Positions 6,884-13,046 of a DNA stretch of 13,046 bases are shown here, in pieces. Both the position numbers and the translations under genes were made by a program. The DNA comes from Mageeibacillus sp. UBA1255 (GTDB lineage Bacteria; Bacillota; Clostridia; UBA1212; UBA1255), in NCBI GenBank assembly GCA_002308795.1, contig DBVV01000149.1, positions 1 to 13,046 of the forward strand, in the 5' to 3' direction. The first letter of the stretch is position 1. Every line of letters begins with the position of its first letter. The notes below the pieces were generated by a model that did not search any database, had not been told where the DNA came from, and saw only the letters and a program-made list of their open reading frames with translations.

Positions 6884-8902
6884 TCAGTTAGCGTTAGCGA
6901 TCTCAGCAGCTTTCGCGGCATTGGCGTTGACCTCGGCGGCGTCGAGGAACGTTTCGACCGTTTCTTTAAGCGCAGCGCGGGCCTCGTCGTCGTTGCCGCC
7001 GGCAATTGCACGGCGCAGTATTTCAAGACGGCGGTCAAGTTCTTCAAGTGAGATCGGTTCGTCGATCTCGATAAATATTTTTTCGTTGTCGGTCTTCTGC
7101 AGATTTTCGTTTTTGATCAGCAGCTCTTCGTAAAGCTTCTCGCCGGGACGGAGGCCGGTCTCCTTGATCTCGATGTCTTTACCCGGGATCAGGCCGCTCA
7201 GGCGGATTATATTCGTGGCGAGGTCAACGATCTTAACCGGTCTGCCCATATCGAGTACGAAAAGTTCACCGTTCTTAGCAGTTGCCCCGGAGCAGAGCAC
7301 GAGCTGCGCGGCTTCCGGGATCGTCATGAAATAGCGCACGATACGCTTATCAGTTATCGTCACCGGGCCGCCGTTAGCGATCTGCCTGCGGAACAGCGGG
7401 ATGACGGAGCCGTTCGAACCGAGAACGTTGCCGAACCTCGTCGCGCTGAATTTGGTATTTCCGTCCTTCTTTCCATGTGTAAGCACGATACGCTCGCAAA
7501 AACGTTTCGTTGCACCCATCACGTTCGTCGGATTAACGGCCTTGTCCGTAGAAATCATTATAAACCGGCTCACGTTATGTTTCTCACTGGCCAGGACGGT
7601 GTTAAGCGTACCGAAAACGTTGTTTTTGATCGCTTCCACGCAATTGTTTTCCATGAGAGGCACGTGTTTGTGCGCGGCGGCGTGAAGGACGATATCCGGA
7701 GAATACTTGGTAAACACCTTGTCCAGCTCTTCCACGTCGCAAACGGATGCGATCTCGACGCTGACCCGCGGCGTCCCGTGATACTGCATAAGAAGCTCCT
7801 GCTGGATCTCGTAAGCACCGTTTTCGTAGATGTCAAGGATAACGATATGGCCGGCACCCATTGCCGCCAATCTTCTGCACAATTCAGAACCGATGGATCC
7901 GCCTCCGCCGGTGATGAGCACCGTTTTACCCTTATAATACGAAGAGGTATTGTCGTCAACGACGGTAGACTGGTTTCTGAAGAGCAGTTCTTCTACGTTG
8001 ATCTCGCGAACGATCCTGCGGCCCCGCTCCCTGTTTTCCGGAGACGAATCCTGCATAACGGGGTAGTCGTAAGATTTGATCTTTATACCGTAATCGAAAT
8101 ATTTATTATAAAGCTTCGTGAATTCGTCGTCGTGCAGATGCGGAAGGGCAAACACGATCTCCTGAACGTGGTACGCCTCGATGCGCTTCTCCGTCGCATC
8201 TGCTTCGCTGATGACCGGTATCCCGCTGATCTCGCGCCCGATCTTTTCTTCACTGGTGTCAATGAACAGTACCGGGACGTACGGTGAATTGCCGGTGTTT
8301 TTGAGTTCCGTGGCCAGTCCGACTCCGGTATTTCCCGCACCGACGATCGCGATCCTGATCTTACGTCCGATGTCAACGCTTTTTTCTTCCAGTTCTTTCG
8401 ATATGCGCCCGAACGTGAATAATTTAAGGCAGAACACCATAAATCTGCCCCGCAGCGTCGAATAATCGTACCGCGTGTACATATATCTGTAGCTCATGCG
8501 CATAAACAGCGCCATTATGAGGTCAATGCACGTGAGCGAGAATATCCATATCACCGGTACGGTGCGGTTCAGGATGAGCAGGCGGACAATAAAGTATAGT
8601 ATGAATGCCGCTCCGTCGCTTATGCACAGTTTGAGGTACGACTGGACGCCTCCGTAGCGCCAGATCTGCCGGTATACTCCGAAGACCAGGCGTATGATTA
8701 TCAGCGCGGCCCACAGGGCCAGTATCGACAGGAAAAATTCGAGTCCGCTCGGTTTTGCGGAAAATTTACTGAAACAGATGAATGCCCATAAAGCTCCCAG
8801 TACGGAATAAAGTATCAGATCGTAGAGGACGAGCTGCCAGCGGATAGAGCGGAACCAGTTCCCGCCTCTTACGCGATTAACGCTGTTTTTTTCCTGACGC
8901 AT
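6884..8902 (-). CDS. membrane-bound nucleotide-sugar 4,6-dehydratase, CapD/FlaA1 family
   Basis: A 672-residue polysaccharide biosynthesis enzyme of the long membrane-anchored 4,6-dehydratase group (WbpM/PglF/CapD). The family converts UDP-GlcNAc to the 4-keto-6-deoxy sugar, the first step to bacillosamine, FucNAc or QuiNAc-type surface sugars. Four transmembrane helices lie at about 24-44, 56-77, 97-112 and 116-136. A first Rossmann domain (GAGNTGVG, 188-195) is followed by the catalytic SDR domain with TGGGGSIGSE at 331-340, STDKAVNPTN at 451-460 and MGATK at 462-466. Met replaces the usual SDR tyrosine, as is normal in this subgroup. RFGNVLGSNGSVIPLF (489-504) and LRPGEKLYEEL (584-594) are further family blocks. 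The last 40 residues are Ala/Asn-rich and look variable. The ribosome site is weak: GGAG lies about 14 nt before the ATG. It has its own promoter and probably carries the downstream ATPase gene. No glycosyltransferase cluster is in the window, so the product's fate is unknown. Confidence 0.93.
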   Translation of the reverse strand: MRQEKNSVNRVRGGNWFRSIRWQLVLYDLILYSVLGALWAFICFSKFSAKPSGLEFFLSILALWAALIIIRLVFGVYRQIWRYGGVQSYLKLCISDGAAFILYFIVRLLILNRTVPVIWIFSLTCIDLIMALFMRMSYRYMYTRYDYSTLRGRFMVFCLKLFTFGRISKELEEKSVDIGRKIRIAIVGAGNTGVGLATELKNTGNSPYVPVLFIDTSEEKIGREISGIPVISEADATEKRIEAYHVQEIVFALPHLHDDEFTKLYNKYFDYGIKIKSYDYPVMQDSSPENRERGRRIVREINVEELLFRNQSTVVDDNTSSYYKGKTVLITGGGGSIGSELCRRLAAMGAGHIVILDIYENGAYEIQQELLMQYHGTPRVSVEIASVCDVEELDKVFTKYSPDIVLHAAAHKHVPLMENNCVEAIKNNVFGTLNTVLASEKHNVSRFIMISTDKAVNPTNVMGATKRFCERIVLTHGKKDGNTKFSATRFGNVLGSNGSVIPLFRRQIANGGPVTITDKRIVRYFMTIPEAAQLVLCSGATAKNGELFVLDMGRPVKIVDLATNIIRLSGLIPGKDIEIKETGLRPGEKLYEELLIKNENLQKTDNEKIFIEIDEPISLEELDRRLEILRRAIAGGNDDEARAALKETVETFLDAAEVNANAAKAAEIANAN

Positions 8903-8982
8903 AGATATATCTTAAACTCCATAAAATCCTTTTTTATTGCAGCCGATTGCGTTTAAATTCGCAAAAACAGGTAGCTGACATT

Positions 8983-9011
8983 ATTATATACAAAAAGCGT
9001 ATTTAATTCAA
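8983..9011 (-). promoter_or_regulatory. sigma-A promoter of the dehydratase-ATPase operon
   Basis: On the minus strand TTGAAT (9006-9011) and a perfect TATAAT (8983-8988) are separated by 17 bp. Transcription would start near 8976, giving a leader of roughly 75 nt before the ATG at 8902. No clear terminator for the preceding glycosidase gene is seen in this 139-bp gap, so read-through is possible. Confidence 0.7.
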
Positions 9012-9041
9012 GGTTCGGGACAATATTTGCGCGGAGGCTGC

Positions 9042-10913
9042 TTATTTCCTTCTAACTACCAGCACGAAATCGTTGGCCTCGGGGCGCTCGGGAGCCTGCC
9101 ATACTGAACCGGAAGCGTTTTCGGACGCGTCAGGAGCTGTAAAGTCACCGATGTCAATATACTCGTTTGTCCGCGTGTCGAACCACCTGGCCGAGTACTC
9201 CGCGTTTCCGGTAAGCCCTGTGACCGTTCCCGAAGAAGTATCCAGAGAGTAGAGGTATACGATGATCAGGTCGCTTCCGATGTGTGAGCAGACGTACAGC
9301 GGTCCGGCTTCGCCCGGCACGAAATATTTCTGGTCGTCAAAATCAGGCTCGAGCTCCCACCACTTATATTGTTCGAAGAATTGACGCATATATCCATGCT
9401 GGTACGCAGACTCGAATTCCACAGCCTCGCCCCAGTGAACGGCCTTGTCCGCAGGGGTGATGACGTCGATGCCGTCCTTCGATCTGGTGTTTACGTCATA
9501 CGCACTTTTATACAGCCACATGTCGATGGCGCCGTATCCGACTCCCGCGAATCCCGAAAGCATGGCGATCCACGAAGAAACACGGGCACCGAAATTTTTA
9601 GTCCAGAGATAACAATATCGGGCTTCGTAATTTATTGCCACCTTTGAACTCTGATAGTAATCTCTCACGATCGACTGATCGACCGGCTCGATAAGGCTCG
9701 GGCTCCACTGCGCCGCCCACCAGTTGTGCCCGGTACGCTGTGTCACCTCGGCAGTGAAAAACGCAGAACGTCCGCCATTGTCCGCACTGCTGCCCGTTCC
9801 GGCGCCCGTGACCGTGGTGTGACCGACGTTTTCCTGGTGTCCGGTAAGCGGATGTTTGTATGCGTCATATTTATGAATGTATTCCGCGACGAGAACCCAG
9901 GGGTTCGAATCTGCGTCGTAGAATTTCTGATCGCCGCGCTCACGGTAAAAATCATTGTCGATCTCCTGCGCAAGCGTCCACATCACCGGATAGGCTGCAT
10001 AACGCGCGACCCAGTAGCGGGAGATCGCCTCTAGGTACTTCGCATTATTAGCGACCTTCTGCGTCATATTGCCAGCGAAGAAGAACTCTGCGTTTGCGTG
10101 AACGAGCCCCTTTTCGGCGATATACTGGTAGTAGCCGTCGTTCTGGCGGAAATACCGCGCGTCTCTCGCCGACAATGATCCGTCGGTAAGGTCAGCGTTG
10201 GTCCCGATCGGTTCAGACTGGTAAACGGTAAAGCCCTGCTCAACGCGCTTGTCGACAATATATTTAAAGTGTGATTCCGCACCTGTATTTCCGGCATGGT
10301 CTCCGGGCTTGTCAAACTCTTCCGTGTACATGCCCCAGTGCGTGTCTCCGAGATAGAAGAACGGCGTTCCGTCCGCGTAAACGAAGTGCTTGCTCCCGTT
10401 GGTGGTCACGAATCCGTGCTTATATATGGCCAGATCGCCCTTATATTGGTTTGCGGCAACAGTCCCGGTCTTCCCGGCGAGCGACCCGTCTTCATCGCAG
10501 CGCGTCGTATAGTCCCAGATGCCGTATTCGGTGGGAGCAAAGCGGACGATAAAAACATTATCCCCGTCCCAGAAGCCGGGCAGGGTGAGCTTCGTTCCGG
10601 TCTCTCTGTTTGTGAAGTCCGCGTAAAACTCCAGGTAGACCTGCGTCAATCGTTCGTATTCTTTATCGGTCTCAAAGGGGATGTCAACGGCGATCCACGT
10701 TTTTGTTACATAATCAGTCTGTTCCATGATATCCTCCCGCTCGGGTGTCTCTGTCGGGTCCGGGGCGACAATATCTGAAGTGGCGTTTCCCGGCTGTTCT
10801 TCATTCCCGGAGTTTCCGGGCTTGCAGGCGTACGTTAAAAGCAGCACCGCAGCGAGCATTGCCGCGGTCAATGTTTTCACCGTTTTCGTTATTTTATTTT
10901 GCTTTTCTGCCAT
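9042..10913 (-). CDS. putative lipoprotein glycosidase, DUF5060-DUF4038 type
   Basis: A 623-residue secreted, probably lipid-anchored glycoside hydrolase. The N-terminus has a basic region, a hydrophobic core and LLTYAC, with a candidate lipidated Cys30; the lipobox is imperfect (Thr at -3). A disordered Gly/Asn/Glu/Pro spacer follows to about 65. Residues about 68-165 fit the DUF5060 beta-sandwich (FWDGDNVFIVRFAPTEYGIWDY). From about 170 a DUF4038-type TIM barrel begins, with the hallmark GTPFFYLGDTHWGMY (182-196). YPVMWTLAQEIDND (308-321) gives E317 as a likely catalytic acid/base, and E430 (INYEARY) or a nearby acid could be the nucleophile. About 530-623 resembles the collagen-binding-like C-terminal domain common in such enzymes (FVLVVRRK at the end). 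Relatives include apiosidase-like GH140 enzymes acting on plant pectin, but the substrate here is not determined. AAAGGAAG lies about 9 nt upstream of the ATG. The gene is transcribed alone, divergently from rpoB. Confidence 0.88.
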   Translation of the reverse strand: MAEKQNKITKTVKTLTAAMLAAVLLLTYACKPGNSGNEEQPGNATSDIVAPDPTETPEREDIMEQTDYVTKTWIAVDIPFETDKEYERLTQVYLEFYADFTNRETGTKLTLPGFWDGDNVFIVRFAPTEYGIWDYTTRCDEDGSLAGKTGTVAANQYKGDLAIYKHGFVTTNGSKHFVYADGTPFFYLGDTHWGMYTEEFDKPGDHAGNTGAESHFKYIVDKRVEQGFTVYQSEPIGTNADLTDGSLSARDARYFRQNDGYYQYIAEKGLVHANAEFFFAGNMTQKVANNAKYLEAISRYWVARYAAYPVMWTLAQEIDNDFYRERGDQKFYDADSNPWVLVAEYIHKYDAYKHPLTGHQENVGHTTVTGAGTGSSADNGGRSAFFTAEVTQRTGHNWWAAQWSPSLIEPVDQSIVRDYYQSSKVAINYEARYCYLWTKNFGARVSSWIAMLSGFAGVGYGAIDMWLYKSAYDVNTRSKDGIDVITPADKAVHWGEAVEFESAYQHGYMRQFFEQYKWWELEPDFDDQKYFVPGEAGPLYVCSHIGSDLIIVYLYSLDTSSGTVTGLTGNAEYSARWFDTRTNEYIDIGDFTAPDASENASGSVWQAPERPEANDFVLVVRRK

Positions 10914-10983
10914 TTTGCGTCTTCCTTTCTGCTCCGGTAAGCCGGGCGCCGTTGCGGCAGCGAATATCGTTAATCCTGTGAAA

Positions 10984-11013
10984 ATTATACTTCTTCTCCA
11001 AGTTGGTTGTCAA
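10984..11013 (-). promoter_or_regulatory. consensus sigma-A promoter of the glycosidase gene
   Basis: On the minus strand a perfect TTGACA (11008-11013) and a perfect TATAAT (10984-10989) are separated by 18 bp. Transcription would start near 10977, giving a leader of about 63 nt. A fully consensus promoter is unusual for a catabolic gene unless it is repressed. Confidence 0.75.
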
Positions 11014-11061
11014 TGCTGCAGGTGCCCGCTCCGGCAGCGCCACTGTCGCGCACAATTTACA

Positions 11062-11075
11062 ATTTGTTTACAAAT
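11062..11075. repeat. 14-bp palindrome in the divergent promoter region
   Basis: ATTTGT-TT-ACAAAT is a perfect inverted repeat with a 2-nt centre, lying between the two divergent -35 elements (11013 and 11138). TTTACA recurs around it (11056-11061, 11067-11072 and 11089-11094). It could be an operator for either gene or simply AT-rich sequence. Confidence 0.4.
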
Positions 11076-11105
11076 ATGCAACAAAAAGTTTACAGGATTT
11101 TATGC

Positions 11106-11131
11106 AAAAAATATTGAAAAAATTTTAAAAA
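11106..11131 (+). promoter_or_regulatory. phased A-tracts upstream of the rpoB promoter (UP-element-like)
   Basis: A-tracts at 11106-11111, 11117-11122 and 11127-11131 have centres about 10 to 11 bp apart, close to the helical repeat, and end 6 bp before the -35 box. Such tracts bend DNA and can bind the RNA polymerase alpha C-terminal domain (established knowledge); that they do so here is inference. Confidence 0.5.
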
Positions 11132-11137
11132 TATGCA

Positions 11138-11166
11138 TTGACATATTGTAATAATTTTGATAGAAT
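11138..11166 (+). promoter_or_regulatory. sigma-A promoter of rpoB
   Basis: A perfect TTGACA (11138-11143), a 17-bp spacer and TAGAAT (11161-11166, 5 of 6). Transcription would start near 11173, leaving a leader of about 200 nt before the rpoB ATG. Confidence 0.75.
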
Positions 11167-11172
11167 ATCAAA

Positions 11173-11376
11173 CTGCGTTGTAATCTCACGCTACGCAAAC
11201 CCACCATTCCGGACAAGGAAATTGACCCCGGAAGGAGGGCTAAAAGAGGGGAAAACCGTTTTGTTGACGATATTGTAACACAGACGAAAACCCTTTGCAA
11301 GCAGAAATGCAAAGCATGCGCCGGAAGGCGGAGAAGAGAAGAAAGCGCAATATATTAATAGGGGTGATTATCTGCT
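11173..11376 (+). promoter_or_regulatory. rpoB 5' leader with hairpins
   Basis: A leader of about 200 nt with no convincing gene. It contains a perfect 7-bp stem CTTTGCA/TGCAAAG (11293-11299 with 11308-11314, 8-nt loop), then a small CGCC-GGAA-GGCG hairpin with a GNRA-type loop (11319-11330). Purine-rich Shine-Dalgarno-like runs at 11230-11239 (GGAAGGAGGG) and 11256-11261 are not followed by an ATG at useful distance. The real rpoB ribosome site is AGGGGTG (11360-11366). No U-tract follows either hairpin, so they are not intrinsic terminators. Together with the sequence at 10914-11172, which holds the two promoters, A-tracts and palindrome, this accounts for the 463-bp gene-free stretch. Confidence 0.55.
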
Positions 11377-13046
11377 ATGGTGCATACCGTAAAATATGGT
11401 AAAACCGAAAGACAGAGCTACTCGAGGATCCAGGAAATCCTGGAAATGCCTAACCTGATCGCGATCCAAAAAGATTCGTACCGTCATTTTCTTGAGGTGG
11501 GTTTAAAAGAAGTATTCAAAGACTTTTCGCCTATCACCGATTTCACCGGCGACCTTGTGCTGGAATTCATCGATTACAAACTTGATGAAAAACCGAAATA
11601 CACGATAGAAGAAAATAAGGAGAGAGATTCAACGTATTCCGCTCCCCTTAACGTACGCGTGCGCGTAATAAATAAGGAAACGGGCGTCATAAAAGAAGAT
11701 ACGCTGTTCTTCGGCGACTTCCCGCTGATGACCGAAAGCGGCACGTTCATCATGAACGGAGCAGAGCGCGTTATTGTCAGCCAGCTGGTCCGTTCACCCG
11801 GCGCATACTACGAAAAATCGTTCGATAAAGCCAAGGGCAAGACGACGACGGCCACCACGCTGATACCCAACCGCGGCGCATGGCTCGAATATGAGATCGA
11901 CTATAACGAATGCATCCACGCGAGAGTTGACCGTAACCGCAAGGTCCCGGCGACGATGCTCTTCCGTGCGTTCGGATACGGCACTACCGACGAGATCCTC
12001 AACCTGTTCTCGGTCAATACCTCGGAACTTGCGCCGAAATATGCGGAGAATTTTGAAGAACTGCTCATCGTTGACGAGCGGCTCATCAACACGCTGCAGA
12101 AGGATACCGTCGATAATACCGACGACGCTCTCCTCGAGATCTACAAAAAGATCAGACCCGGCGAGCCCGCGATCGTTGACAGCGCAAAATCGCTGCTCTA
12201 CGGTATGTTCTTCGACGGAAAACGCTACGACCTTTCTAAAGTCGGCCGCTATAAATTCAACAAAAAACTCTCGCTCCACTCCCGGATCGCCGGAAGAGAA
12301 GCCTGTGCAGATATAATCGACCCCAGAACGGGCGAGATACTTGTAAGCGCCGGTGAGATCATTTCCCGCGAGATGGCGGAAAAGGTCCAGGATGCGGGTG
12401 TTAATTCCGTGTACATCAATACACCGTATAAACCCTGCAAAGTCATCGGAAATAAAACCGTTAAGCTTTCCGAATACGTTTCCTTCGATCCTATCGAGGC
12501 CGGTATTAAAGAGAGAGTATATCTCCCCGTACTTCAGGAGATACTCGACAGCTGCGGTGATGACGAAGAGCTGCTTAAGAAAGAGATCGAGAACAGAGCC
12601 CCGGACCTCGTGCCGAGACACCTCACGATCGATGATATCGTGGCATCTCTCAGCTACCTGCTGAATCTGGACTGCGAAGTCGGAAACGTTGACGACATCG
12701 ACCATCTCGGAAACCGCCGCATCCGCTGCGTCGGAGAGCTGCTCCAGAACCAGTTCCGCGTAGGTCTCTCCAGAATGGAAAAGACCGTCCGCGAAAAGAT
12801 GAACACGCTGGACAGAGACATTGTCACCCCGCAGTCTATCGTCAATATCCGTGCGGTTTCTGCTGCTATCCGTGAGTTCTTCGGATCTTCGCAGCTTTCC
12901 CAGTTCATGGATCAGACGAACCCGCTGGCCGAACTTGCAAATAAACGCCGTCTTTCTGCTCTGGGCCCCGGCGGTCTGAACAGAGACAGAGCGACGTTCG
13001 AAGTCCGTGACGTTCACTATTCGCACTACGGCAGAATGTGCCCGAT
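11377..13046 (+). CDS. rpoB: RNA polymerase beta subunit (partial, 3' end outside window)
   Basis: The first 556 codons of the beta subunit, roughly half of the usual length, cut by the right window edge without a stop. The start ATG follows AGGGGTG by about 10 nt, and the protein opens with MVHTVKYGKTERQSYSRI. Typical blocks are IAIQKDSYRHFLEVGLKEVF, GTFIMNGAERVIVSQLVRSP (fork/protrusion region), NRRIRCVGELLQNQFRVGL and the rifampicin cluster FGSSQLSQFMDQTNPLAELA followed by NKRRLSALGPGGLNRDRATF. At residue 522 (codon AAT, 12940-12942) it has Asn where E. coli has His526; Ala143 aligns with E. coli Val146. The other contacts equivalent to Q513, D516, R529 and S531 are intact. The gene is read from its own promoter and is preceded by a divergent glycosidase gene rather than rplJ-rplL. 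Confidence 0.98.
   Translation, partial: MVHTVKYGKTERQSYSRIQEILEMPNLIAIQKDSYRHFLEVGLKEVFKDFSPITDFTGDLVLEFIDYKLDEKPKYTIEENKERDSTYSAPLNVRVRVINKETGVIKEDTLFFGDFPLMTESGTFIMNGAERVIVSQLVRSPGAYYEKSFDKAKGKTTTATTLIPNRGAWLEYEIDYNECIHARVDRNRKVPATMLFRAFGYGTTDEILNLFSVNTSELAPKYAENFEELLIVDERLINTLQKDTVDNTDDALLEIYKKIRPGEPAIVDSAKSLLYGMFFDGKRYDLSKVGRYKFNKKLSLHSRIAGREACADIIDPRTGEILVSAGEIISREMAEKVQDAGVNSVYINTPYKPCKVIGNKTVKLSEYVSFDPIEAGIKERVYLPVLQEILDSCGDDEELLKKEIENRAPDLVPRHLTIDDIVASLSYLLNLDCEVGNVDDIDHLGNRRIRCVGELLQNQFRVGLSRMEKTVREKMNTLDRDIVTPQSIVNIRAVSAAIREFFGSSQLSQFMDQTNPLAELANKRRLSALGPGGLNRDRATFEVRDVHYSHYGRMCP

Noticed and set aside
7475..8287. 270-codon plus-strand open frame
   Set aside because: It is antisense to the dehydratase catalytic and Rossmann domains, with no ribosome site or domain of its own.
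11264..11276. Second promoter (TTGACG) or mini-ORF (TTG-TTG-ACG-ATA-TTG-TAA from 11261) in the rpoB leader
   Set aside because: No acceptable -10 lies 16-18 bp downstream of TTGACG, and a five-codon TTG-start ORF is too weak to support.
11100..11312. 70-codon minus-strand frame in the rpoB leader
   Set aside because: No Shine-Dalgarno site precedes it and it runs across the rpoB promoter and A-tracts; composition is that of AT-rich noncoding sequence.
11319..11330. Rho-independent terminator or attenuator in the rpoB leader
   Set aside because: The hairpin has only 4 bp and is followed by purines, not a U-tract.
11794..13026. 410-codon open frame on the minus strand
   Set aside because: It lies wholly antisense to rpoB, whose reading is certain. 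The frame is open because of codon bias; it has no recognisable domain.

Overview
The window looks like a chromosomal segment of a Gram-positive Bacillota, most likely an uncultured or gut-type member of the Clostridia. This is inferred from the RpoB sequence type, strong purine-rich Shine-Dalgarno sites, near-consensus sigma-A promoters, and surface proteins with Thr/Pro/Ala linkers and a C-terminal membrane anchor. It holds eight protein-coding genes. I see no tRNA, rRNA, CRISPR array, transposase or phage gene.

Layout. (1) Positions 1-49 hold a degenerate 7-bp tandem repeat, followed by a promoter candidate. (2) 145-3386 (+) is a two-gene operon. It encodes a secreted, membrane-anchored protein with an Ig-like domain (455 aa) and, through an ATGA overlap, a CASTOR/POLLUX-type ion channel with two RCK-like regulatory halves (625 aa). 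(3) 3391-4398 (-) runs convergently with the channel, 4 bp from its stop, and encodes a second surface protein of the same general architecture. (4) A 190-bp divergent promoter region leads to a short formate/nitrite-family transporter (4589-5215, +). Its stop codon abuts the stop codon of the next gene with no spacer. (5) 8902-5216 (-) carries a membrane-bound nucleotide-sugar 4,6-dehydratase of the CapD/FlaA1 type, followed by a HerA-like (DUF853/YjgR) ATPase, probably co-transcribed. (6) 10913-9042 (-) encodes a putative lipoprotein glycosidase (DUF5060 + DUF4038 + collagen-binding-like C-terminus). (7) A 463-bp divergent region carries two excellent opposed promoters, phased A-tracts, a palindrome and a structured leader. 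(8) rpoB starts at 11377 and runs off the right edge.

How the genes relate. The best candidate for an undescribed system is the left end. An extracellular sandwich/Ig protein is translationally coupled to an RCK-gated channel, and a second anchored surface protein lies directly behind it. This suggests, without proof, an envelope-sensing channel complex. The dehydratase belongs to surface-glycan synthesis and the glycosidase to polysaccharide degradation, so the window as a whole leans toward cell-surface functions. rpoB is the only core information-processing gene. It has its own promoter rather than following rplJ-rplL, and it carries Asn where most bacteria have His at a rifampicin-contact position.

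Limits: function calls rest on reading motifs by eye. No database search, structure prediction or folding was run. The two surface proteins have no firm family assignment.
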